Shown here in pieces: positions 21,308 to 31,365 of a stretch of 64,000 bases of DNA. The stretch covers positions 14,845,471 to 14,909,470 of the forward strand of contig CM055113.1 of the NCBI GenBank assembly GCA_029204225.1. Direction: 5' to 3'. Both the position numbers and the translations under genes were made by a program. Source of the stretch: Diphasiastrum complanatum. Its lineage: Eukaryota > Streptophyta > Lycopodiopsida > Lycopodiales > Lycopodiaceae. The notes beneath the pieces are model-generated. The model was not told the origin of the DNA. It did not search any database and worked only from the letters and a program-made list of their open reading frames with translations. Position 1 is the first letter of the stretch; the number at the start of each line of letters is the position of its first letter.

Positions 21308-22393
21308 TGTTAGTCGATTCTCTAGTGCCGAGCCAAGCTGAAGACAGAAGTTATCTCTCACCCATGACCGAGGAGGTCTCAGAAGGAAGAGAGCAGAAGA
21401 AGCTGCGAGCCGAGCATGAGAGCCGAGGAAATACTAGCTAGGAAGATAGTGATTAACCATGTGAGCCTACATGGTGTATCCCAAAGAAGGAATGACCATG
21501 TAGGATCTAGTAACATTTTCTTGAATAGTTGTAATAAATGTAGACCCCCCTTAAAATAGTAAGAGTGAGCCACCTTTTGATGGTGACCTCTAGTGGAAGG
21601 GCAAATTTCACATGTAATTTCTAATTTAGTGGAATTGCCACATGGGCAGTCTTCTTGCTTATTTAAGGGCCCCCCTCTCTTGTGAGGGAGCTTTGATTGT
21701 ATTTTCAAGTTCTTGAGCTAATAAAGAGGATCCTCCACGAGTTCTTAAAGATCACTAAGCTCCTTGTTCATGGCAATGATCTTGAGTAATATTTCTATGA
21801 GCATGCTTGATTCCTTGCTTGTGGATTAACTAGGTTCTTGTTTTTTATTCTTTCTTAGTTGTGGATTAGCTTCAGTTCTTGCTTGTGGAATCTTGTAGAA
21901 ATCAGCATTCAAGTAAACTATAGAGGCTAGAAATATGGTGTAAATCTTGCATAGTCTTGACATTCTAGTTCTTGATGTTCTTGGATAATTTAGGCATCAA
22001 GTAATGTGTGTTTCTTGACTCCTAGATTGTTAAATGCTGCTAGGAATCTTGTTTTTTGTTTCTTGAATCTGGTTTAGTTTCAGTAGCTAATCTAGTTCTT
22101 GATTGTTTTTTGATTCAGTAGTTAGTAGTAGGATCGCTCTCTGTGCTGAATGTTGATCTGCTTGAGCTGTAGATGGTTGCATGGCTAGTGTATGCATGTA
22201 GCTGAGTATCGGATTTGAGTTACCCACTGACAGGCTGGGAAATACGTAATGCATCCTTGAATATTGCTTCTGCTCTGTTAAACCTTCTAATAAGAAGAGT
22301 AATCACAAAGAACCATAACAATAGAAGTAATCCAAGATAGATAAGCAACAAAAAGAGAAAAACGTGTTCACAGATTCAGTGAATCTGTGAACA
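21308..22393 (+). mobile_element. Gypsy LTR of the third element, ending in the shared palindrome
   Basis: Starts TGTTAGTCGATTC after the polypurine tract. A TATTTAAGGG promoter-like box (about 21659) and AATAAAG (21721) fit U3-R. The last 175 bases match the end of the LTR at 13449-14199, including the palindrome with arms TGTTCACAGATTC and GAATCTGTGAACA (22365-22393). Homology stops exactly at this palindrome in both copies. Length is about 1.09 kb. Confidence 0.6.
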
Positions 22394-22419
22394 TACACAA
22401 GTACTACCAGGAACGTAGA

Positions 22420-23700
22420 AAGTACCTACAAGTAGTACCAAAACATCATATACAAGTAGTACCAAAGTATCATACACAGGTAGTACCACGAAGGTAGAAA
22501 GTACTTGTAGGTAGTACCAAAGCATCATATAAAGGTAGTACCAAAGTACCAAAGCATCTTATAGTACCAAAGTACTACACATGCAGAAAGTAAAAGAACC
22601 TTAATTGGTAGTCTGGAGGATCAAAATTGTTACATGATAGGTTCAAATAGTACCAATCTTTGGTACTCAAAAGTTTCAGAAACATGTAAACATTATAAAA
22701 ATAGTACAAATCTTGTAAAATTTGTAGTAACTAAAGCTTAGATTCCACCAATTGGTAAACAATACTAAAATTGTTCCAAAAAGACCACAAAGGATTGTAT
22801 GTGAGCTGCGAACACAAATAAATATAAAGAAAAAAGTACCTAATTTAATAGTTTTATGCGTAAAATGGCACAAGAAGTCTAAATAGTACCTATTTGGTAG
22901 ATTTTAAAATAACAATGAGACACTTACTATAGAAGAACCTAATTAGGTAGTCAGGAGTATCAGAATTGGTACATGATAAGTTATTGTAGCACCATTCTTT
23001 TGTATTCAAGAGTTTTACCAACACAAAAACAGTACCAAATAGTACAAAATTTGTAAAATTAGTACCCGACTACTAGAGTAATACTACCAATTGGTGTAAC
23101 AACAGTACCAAAAAGACCGATGAAATTCAAAAAAAAATAGAACCAAATGCCGTAGATTCTAAAATAAAAATGGTACACACTATAAATCTCAATAGACCAA
23201 CTTGGATGATTTTAGAATGAAAATGAGACACGAGGTATTAAAGCACCTATTTTGGTAGGTTGTATTATCAAAATTGTTACACGATAATTTCTAGTAGTAC
23301 CAACACAAACATTCAATACCCAAAAATTCCAAAATATCAAAAAGCACCAAACAGCTACATGCTAATAGATCAAAAAGTACCAAAATGTTGCAAACAACAA
23401 ATTGAAAAAACGTTCAAAAACTACCAAAACTATCAAAAGTGCCAAAGAGCAACAAACAACAGTACTTTCTGCACACTAGGAGTACAAAATGTTCCATGAG
23501 GTCCAAACAACAAAAAAAAAAAAGTTATTTGAAAAAAATATAGAGTACCAAAAGTACCAAAAATATATCTTGCGCAAGTTTTCATAAGTACCAAATATAA
23601 ATAGTTGTTTATAAGCTTCTACAAGTACGAATAGTCCCAAAAGTCCAAAAGAGCAAAATATCAGTTGAGTAATAACTACAAAATAGTTCCAAACAGCAAG
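22420..23700. repeat. Degenerate tandem repeat, period 310-340 bases, rich in TACCAA
   Basis: Three related units can be aligned by eye, starting near 22592, 22932 and 23239. Each opens with AGAACCT-type sequence followed by TTGGTAG, then ATCAAAATTGTTACATGATA, then AGTACCAA. The word TACCAA occurs at least 17 times in the block and its complement TTGGTA several more. The first 170 bases (22420-22590) are a denser mini-array of TAGTACCAAAG. No coding is seen. Confidence 0.6.
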
Positions 23701-24540
23701 AGGTGGAGTGTGTATCTGCAGAACTAAAGAACAGGTGTATCAAAGATTAGTTTCAGCAGTGCAAAAAATCAGCATTACCAAGAAAACAAAAATTAAAAAA
23801 AAAAGGACTTGAGTGTCGTCAAAAAGATGTATTGGATGCCTGACAACACTCATTCTTCCAATCCTCTGTCGGCATATGTCTTTTTGTTAGGGGATACTCG
23901 AGTTTCTGAGCTCCAAAAGGCATGCACCAGTTCCTTGACCCAAGCCATGATTATGCTACCTCTAGGCAATTATCTTTGATAGGCACTCAAGGGCATAACC
24001 TCCTCATTGTCCTTAATGTTAAGGCGAATTAATTGACCACCAACGACCTTGCTTTGGAAATCAATACCAACGGAGCTCAAGTACAGACCACTTTGTACCT
24101 ACGATTGGGTCATCACTGGTTTCTCAAGAATTGGACAAAAAAATGACTAAATCTCTCTTCCTCTTCTTGATAATTCTTCAAGACCTATAAAAAAAAAAAT
24201 TTAAGGGCTTGAACTCAGCCTAACTTAATTAGACCTCATGACAATAAGTCAAATCTCATTGATGGAAAACAAACTTTGATGCTTTTCCTTGAATTCGCAC
24301 AAAAAACCTCATCCAGATGATGTAGAATCAAATTCTTTGGATCTTATGAATATTTGAAGTTAAATGTAGGTACAAAGGTGCCCACACGTGTGGGAAGTAC
24401 GGCTGTTGACCCTCACAAAGTTTGGATCACAAAACTTCACATTAAAACTTGATTTGAACTCGCCCTCACAAGACTAGTTTTCTAGCAACAAACTTGCTAA
24501 AAATGGATTATGCTTTGATCATTAGTTATCCTCTTGTATT
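23701..24540 (-). other. Internal region of a minus-strand copia-type element, decayed
   Basis: Lies downstream, on the minus strand, of the primer site at 24554-24541. It should hold the leader and gag of that element, but I find only short open patches and no knuckle or gag motif. Confidence 0.3.
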
Positions 24541-24554
24541 TGGCTCTGATACCA
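24541..24554 (-). promoter_or_regulatory. Primer-binding site for initiator tRNA-Met, minus strand
   Basis: On the minus strand TGGTATCAGAGCCA follows three bases after the LTR end. It is the complement of the initiator tRNA-Met 3' end and defines this LTR as a 5' LTR. Confidence 0.8.
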
Positions 24555-24557
24555 TGT

Positions 24558-24986
24558 TGAAAGTATAGTACTAAGGACCATAAATGAGCCTACAAAATAT
24601 TCCAAGAGTGATTGATTGATTGATACACCAATCTATTGCAAAACTAGTCACCAATTTCCTGGTCTAGATTAGCAATTTGAGACCACATGGATTGATAGTA
24701 CGATAGGGATCTTCTCCTTTGAAGCTAGGTGAAAATCCAACATGTTTCAGGGAGACTAATTGACATCTTTTTTTCCTAATATGTCAATCTTACCTAACCC
24801 CAGAGTTATGCTAATTTGATGGTTAGGTTACTCAACTACTTGACCAAATTGACTAACTAACACCTATGATTAGGATGTAACCTACCTAGGCCTATTCTTC
24901 ACACATATGAGTAGATCCACACATGTGAGACCCATCTATGTACAATTTTACAAGGTTTAATCAAGTAAAATTTGTCTATTTTGACA
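24558..24986 (-). mobile_element. Diverged copia family-1 LTR, 5' LTR, minus strand
   Basis: Begins TGTCAAAATAGAC at 24986 and ends CTTTCA at 24558 on the minus strand. The AGTATAGTACT/AAGGACC end and the GTACATAGATGG and CACATGTG segments match the LTRs at 8443-9142 and 28889-29508, so it is an older or subfamily copy (429 bases against 620-700). Confidence 0.7.
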
Positions 24987-25340
24987 TAAAGTGGAAGAGC
25001 CAGATGTAATGCAAAGATGTGAGCTCGAAGGAGATGGGTAGATGGGTAGATCATCCAAGATGGTATTATGTCGAGGAAGCAGACAAAAGAAGATATTAGA
25101 ATGATATTCTTTGTTCATTCCATGTAGATTCATTGCCAAAAAACAATATGGAGCTTCATCGATTTCTTCTTTGACCATCATTTTTTTTCATGGGAACAGG
25201 GGTTGTAGACTGAAGAAAACAAATAGATTCAATTCAATATCTTTGGATCTACAATGCTGCTAAACATAACATCCTTAGTCAAGACTACTTGACTGAGGCG
25301 ATCTTCATTTTTTAGGACAAAAATGTTTAAGTAGGGGAAG
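24987..25340 (+). mobile_element. 3' internal end of an LTR element, family 2
   Basis: This stretch matches 39960-40293, the sequence before the second family-2 LTR, for example AAGATGG, GGAGACAAAAGAGGATATT-like and GGACAAAAATGTTTAAG. It ends in the polypurine tract AAGTAGGGGAAG. No translation is convincing on either strand. Confidence 0.5.
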
Positions 25341-25856
25341 TGTCATGTACTTTTAGTACATCAATGCTTATCAAAATATTAGAATATCCAGTGTAAGCTT
25401 TGTTAGGCCCACAAGGAGCTATTAGCCTTCAAAATAAGGTGGGTCTCTCTTTAGGCCCTCCAAAATACTTAAATAAGGATAATAGGCCAACAAGGGGCCA
25501 ATGTATAATTAATAAGACGTAACAAGGGCTAACTATCCTTCAAGATAGTTGTGCTTAGTTAAGTTTGGGGATTGTCTATAAGTAGGCAAGAGACATCATT
25601 TTGAGCATCTTTTGGCTCATTTGCAAATGAGAGAGCTCACCTTCCTCTTTGTGAATGTGAGCCTTGGGAATAGAGCTTGCTAGATCTCATGTGCCCAATC
25701 CAAATGATTCCCATCCCCATGTTGTGTTGATTTGCTTCCATCCCCTAAATTTTAAAAATTATTCCATGGAATTCTATTTGTGATTTGTGTTTTATGGCTA
25801 TATCAACATGAATGCTATCATTAGTATTGCTATTTGATTAAGTTTGGCACATGACA
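25341..25856 (+). mobile_element. LTR family 2, copy 1 (516 bases)
   Basis: Starts TGTCATGT and ends ACATGACA, perfect 8-base inverted termini. It matches 40294-40809 over its whole length. A TCTATAAGTAGGC promoter box is at about 25576. It follows a polypurine tract and is not followed by a primer site, so it is a 3' LTR. Confidence 0.8.
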
Positions 25857-25939
25857 CGGATTATATATTGTTGTACTCATTATACAATCTACAACTCTTT
25901 GCAACAATACCCAACTAAAGCCTTTGATTCTGTGATTGT

Positions 25940-26660
25940 TTAGGTCATTGAGCTTGATGAGGATTGACTTGCAAATTTGAGTTATCCATTAAAAAGAGCA
26001 ATAGATCCACAAGTTTTTTTTTGTCTTCTAAATTGATAGCCCTTTGAAGATGACTAGTGAAGATATTTTTGATGCACAATATTCCACGCAACAATACACT
26101 CATTTGTCTATCAACTTGAATTTGTTGTCCATTACCTTTGGCTTCTTGTTGTTGTGCATAGTCCTATGCTATTGCCTCATCCAATTCAACTGGTAAAAAG
26201 TAGTTGAAGTCTACTCGTGGTACACCCATAAGAACAAGATTAGTGACAATGTCTTGTTAAAAATGTACAGTCATATACCTGTTGGTTTCTATTGTGAGCA
26301 AAATGTTTGATACATCATGATCATGTGATGTTCCAATTCAAAGATGTGTCTATTATATTTGGCCACATCCCAGTGATATTCACATTATCATAATGTTCAA
26401 ATAGGTCATTAATATATTGGCATCTAAATATCCATTTCCATTTTGATTATTAGAAAGATTATCCACATACTGGCCCTTGAAGCTAATATTGCCATATATA
26501 TTTTGATAGTCAATATTAACATTGTCTTTGACAACTTTTTGATCGGTATTCTCAAAAGATAGATTTTAATAGCTCCTTGCTGCTCATGTAGAGGCTCTTT
26601 TTGGGCGATTTGAAAACAAATGCTACAATTCCTCGATTCCTTTTGAACCATGGTCAACTT
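25940..26660 (-). pseudogene. Unidentified coding relic
   Basis: Read on the minus strand, about 105 codons down to about 25950 are open apart from one in-frame TAG, with VPRVDFNYFLPVELDEAIA, QIQVDRQMSVLLRGILCIKN and LEDKKKLVDLLLFLMDN. Upstream of it, 26657-26424 is open and asparagine-rich (NIDYQNIYGNISFKGQYVDN). The composition looks protein-coding rather than random. I do not recognise the family; a transposon or a host-gene relic are both possible. Confidence 0.35.
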
Positions 26661-26794
26661 GAGAAATTTTCTTGAGAAGATATTTTTTCATACCATTAGT
26701 TTTCTATGTTGAAAGTTGGTACTTTGACTTATCCAAAGGATTTTCTTGTTGTAGTGGCCGATGATGAGCAGAACACAATTGTATAGAAGTCTGT

Positions 26795-26882
26795 CCATGT
26801 TAAGACTCCAATTTGTTCTCTTTTTTCACCTTATATTGCCATGTTAAGACTCCAATTTGTTCTCTTTTTTCATCTTATGTTT
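26795..26882. repeat. Two-copy tandem duplication, period 44
   Basis: CCATGTTAAGACTCCAATTT begins at 26795 and again at 26839, with the following TGTTCTCTTTTTTCA also repeated and only a few mismatches near the end. Confidence 0.85.
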
Positions 26883-28883
26883 CCTTACCCTTATATCTTA
26901 AATCAATGCTTTTTTTTTATCACATCCATTAACATTGGGATTTATGAAAGAACTTTTTCTAAATAGAAATGAGTGTGATCTTGAAGACCGTGTAGATAGC
27001 ATTCAATAGAATGTTTTTTCGCTAAGCCACACCATCTTCGATGATACCAAATAAAATTTCTCGTTATATGCCTTCACAAAACCAATTTGTTCCAAACAAT
27101 ACCAAGATACCATGTGATAACCTTGAAGTCCTCACATGTTTGTAGTATGAATTCCTAGCTATGTAATATGCTTTGTCACCATATTAAGGCTTTATAAAAG
27201 GTAAGCTTTTGAGGAAAGTATCCATGTTTCAACATCTGAATGCTTATATCTTAACTCCAATTTGTGGTTCTGCTGAAATAACATGATCATTGGTAAATTC
27301 AGGTTAAGTAGTTTGAACAACAATTAGTTGTTGTGAAATATGTGCCAAGATAGAGTCCAAAAGTGCAACAATCCTATTACACATTTCTTCCTATCTCTAT
27401 TTTCAGCTTGCTTGCATTTGCTGCCACAACTAAAACCTATATACTCTAGATGTATACCTCAAGAATTCAAAAAAGGCTATGTTGGCACTATATAACATGC
27501 ATCTACCCTTCAAGATTAAGTGAAAGAAAGAACACATCATTTCTTTAATGCCAATTGGTCCTTTTTTTACCTTGAGAGTAGTTGGAGCATGTGACTTTAG
27601 ACTATAGAATATATCTTAATGTTTACAATCAAATGTTTATATACCTCATAGTCCACTCCCTACACCGCACATCCAAATTCTCCTTCCCTAAAAACCAACT
27701 TTGCCCCTTCTTTGAATGTCCGTATCAAAACCCAAATTTATCTTCTCTTTGCTTGTCCTTTGGTTTATTGGATTTTGCTTTGTACGTCCACCAAGTGTAG
27801 TTTGCTCCTCTCTATGGAAACAATTTTTTGTTTTAGTGAAAATACTCCAAAAAAATAGTAGCAATTCCCTTTATTGAATTGTGGGATGTTTGAAATGTTA
27901 GAAAGTGTCTCATTTTTCAATGTTTTTGTTTTAGGTTACATGTTGATGCCAAAATTTTCTATCCTAGCCACTTGATTTTCATATAACTACAAGCCTCTCT
28001 CCATGTGCATCATAGATGTCATGGCGATCAAACCCCCAGATCATACTTCAACATATGCTAGACGGCACACTTTGGTATACTAAGACTACATCAACTACGT
28101 TTTGTTTGATGAAAGATTTATTCACTTCACCATAAATCTCCAATCTTATATAATGTATATCTATCTATAATGGACTAGTTTATGAATGTTTTTTAGCAAA
28201 TAAAACAAGAGAATATCTATGCAAAAGAAGGATAAATTAACAACATTGATTGCAAAGTATACTTTGCAAGCCACATCCTCCACAAAAGCAATATAAATGA
28301 AAGTGATCCATTTAAGAAAACAAAAGAAAATTAAACAAAAAGACCCTTGCATGATATCAATAATTGCAAACATCGATTTCTTTTCACCTCAATACATGTG
28401 TATCTTCAAACATTTATTGCCTACACTCCCATTCAGCTCAATTTTTGTGCACCTCAGCAATTATCCTATCAGTATATTTTTCTTTCCTCCTTAACTTTGT
28501 CCCAATGCTTGCCCAAACTTTTTATTTTAACAAGTCGCATAACCTATTATACTTAATATGTTTGCTAGAAGTTCAACTTAAAAGCCTATTGGATCCATTT
28601 TGAGTAGGCTTGAAACATAATCCATAGCCTTATAAATCACACACCAATTTGCATTATCCCTTGTATGCTAAATTCTTGCTTTACTTTGTGTTAGCTTGGT
28701 AATAATATTTGTATGATTTATATAATTTCACATGGGCTAGAATGGAACAGTACAATTTCAATCACAATTGTTTCCTAGCATACAAAGAATTGTGATTTGG
28801 TCTCATTCAAAAGTGGTTAAAAAAAGCACAACTCATTAACTAGCAAAAATGATATTGTCTTTTATAATTATCAATAAGTACTA
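26883..28883. other. AT-rich stretch, nothing recognised
   Basis: No coding, LTR or primer-site signal seen. Open frames at 27582-27800 and 28161-28603 are short, overlap each other and have no recognisable motif. Confidence 0.4.
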
Positions 28884-28888
28884 ACTAG

Positions 28889-29508
28889 TGTAAAAGTACT
28901 ATACTTTAGGACCATAAGTGGATCTACAAAAGATCCACAAGAGTGATTGGATGCTTGCTTAACAATCTATCAAAAAACTAGACACAAAAAAGTTGATCTA
29001 GATTGGCAATTTGACAAACAACAAGCATTAACAATCAAAAGCATTGATCAACATTGAAATCCGAGCCCACACGTGTGTAATACAGGCTGTAGTACGGCCT
29101 TCAACCTGAGAAACAACTAGAAATTGATTTGGTTTCATTTGGATCACAAAAACTCAATGTACATAGTGAACTAGCTTGAGATTGCCAATGAGCTCCAAAA
29201 ATTTTCTATCTTCTCACTATGGGAGCTTGGAATACATAGCAAATTCATAGCCTCGATCCTAGAGTTATGCTTGGTAGGTAGCTAGTTGGTCAAATTTTCA
29301 TCTTAAAATTAGGTGTAGGTCCTATAAAGTAGGGATGACCACCAAATAGACATGACCAACTCTCTTGACTTGACCTAACCTACATTAGGAGTGGATTGCC
29401 ACGTGGCATCTTGGCCTCACGTGTGGAATCCACTTATGTACAAAATTTACATTATCCTACATGGTTTTTTATCAAGCTAGATTTGCCAATTTTTCGCAAT
29501 TCTTTACA
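28889..29508 (-). mobile_element. Solo LTR, copia family 1, with target-site duplication
   Basis: On the minus strand it starts TGTAAAGAATTGCG at 29508 and ends TACTTTTACA at 28889, matching the LTR at 8443-9142 along its length. It is flanked by a perfect 5-base direct repeat ACTAG (28884-28888 and 29509-29513), and no internal sequence is attached on either side. This is the signature of LTR-LTR recombination after insertion. Confidence 0.9.
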
Positions 29509-29513
29509 ACTAG

Positions 29514-31019
29514 CAACAAAGATTAGGCTTCACTTAGTTGATGTTGTCCACTAGAGCCTAGACACAATCTCATATCTAAATACCAATATGTTTTTGAGCG
29601 TGGAGACATCAAGTCCAAAGTCCAAAGTCCAATAATGGAAAAAAAAAAATGTTGTAGGTGTGGCCTTTTTATAAATCTTTGTTGACTACAACTCTAGACT
29701 CTAAATTGACCTCAAATCCAAGTTTTGAAATTCCATGCCAGAATCAACTTGTCCTTTGTCTTTAAGATCTTGCTTAGTGATTTTACCTTAGAAATGAGTC
29801 TACTTGGATGACTTGTGATATTCCTAGAGCTCTTCTCTTAAGGCATAGGTGGTTAAGAAGGAGCTTCTTGGTTTTCTTTGGTAACCTTCCTAACTAGGAC
29901 CATTTTGAGAGTCCTAGTTTTTTAATTAACAAAACTTACTTATCTATTTTTGGTCCCTTTCTTTTTCAAGTTAGACTTGTATGAGGTCAATATTAAAAGT
30001 ATCTATTTTGAGAAGAAGGAAAAAAAAGGGCATGTGGCAACAAATTTGTTGGCCCTTGCGTTCTCTACAAAACAATAAATTATTGAGCCCTTAAGGTGGC
30101 TTGCACAAATCTAATAAGAAGACTTAATCGTGGTTGGGATAGTCCAAACGCCAAGGTCTTTAGATTGCCATGGTTTTGAGATTATTATATGAGTGGCATT
30201 TTTGTCATATTCACTCTTGCATCTTTTCAACACATTATCATGATATTGGATAGTCAAAATAGTCTCCCAAAAGTTGGAACCACTTTATGCACATGGTTGG
30301 TCTTTCTCTACCCAATATCATGATTTCTAAACCACTAACTTTATGTTACGATCTCTGAGATCACTATGTGAGCCCCATTTGGTTGAAGTCTTTGACATGT
30401 CAGCTCTTGCATCTTTTGATTTTCATATTATGCAATTAAAAAATAAAAATAGTCAAGTAAACAAGTGACCACTTTATGTTCAATATTAAAGTAGGTGGTC
30501 TTTGTCTACCTAATACTATAATCGCTAATCTCTAACCTTCAAATAACCCTCAAAATCACTACTAAGAGGTGTAAATGAAATGTATTAAACTCATTGCTAC
30601 CATGGTGATTCCATAATCCACATTCTTTCTTTTAACAATATATTTGCTCAAGGATCTTTGTTATTTGGTTTTCATTGGTTCTGATTGTTAAGACCCCTTT
30701 TTTTTTTGTCTTGTACAAACTCATTTGTATAATGGATTAACCCTAAGGAGATTAATGGAAGCTCCACCAAGTCATCACATATATAGAAGACTCATTTTAA
30801 AGACTAGATTGCATTGTGTCAAGTTGTTTAGACCCCACCAACTCATCACATATAGAAAACTCATTTTAAAGACTCAATCGCATTGTGTCAAGTGGTTTAA
30901 ACCCTCACTCTCTATCTTGGTTCATTAAACTTGATTAACTTACCTTTGTATCAAACAAAGAAAATAGATTTATCATGAATTCTTATGCATCTTAGAAAAT
31001 GAATACAATCCCTACGCAT
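29514..31019. repeat. AT-rich stretch with a two-copy 71-base duplication
   Basis: Mostly without signal. CCACCAAGTCATCACATAT at 30764 recurs as CCACCAACTCATCACATAT at 30835, and the following CTCATTTTAAAGACT and GCATTGTGTCAAG are repeated too, so there are two imperfect units of 71 bases. Confidence 0.6.
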
Positions 31020-31365
31020 AGCAGCAAAGGAACGGTTGGATGGTTCTAAATCATTACAAATGCATCATGAGCCTTTACATAAACTTTGTGAAACCAAATT
31101 GATGGCAGTACATGCATTAGCAATAGAGAAAGCTCTTCGCAAGGCATGGCACGATCGTCGCTTACACAAAAAAGATCTGAAAGAAGGAGATCTAGCAATG
31201 ATGTATAAGACAACTGATCAATGGGAAAGTCAAATTTACAAGTGAAGGACCGTACAAAGTGAAAGAAATATTGTCCTACGGAGCAGTTGTATTGGAACAC
31301 ATGGACGGAAGACGATTTGATACCCCAGTGAATGGCAGCCGACTACGCAAGTTTTGACAGCCAGT
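31020..31365 (+). pseudogene. Gypsy integrase C-terminal relic
   Basis: KAWHDRRLHKKDLKEGDLAM at about 31141-31200, then, after a one-base shift near 31230, GPYKVKEILSYGAVVLEHMD and PVNGSRLRKF ending in a TGA at about 31358. This is the integrase linker and GPY/F module of a gypsy element different from the one at 9-11 kb. No reverse transcriptase or LTR is attached that I can see. Confidence 0.75.

Noticed and set aside
22420-23700. CRISPR-like array
   Set aside because: The repeats are degenerate, have no constant-length spacers, and the context is a plant genome.
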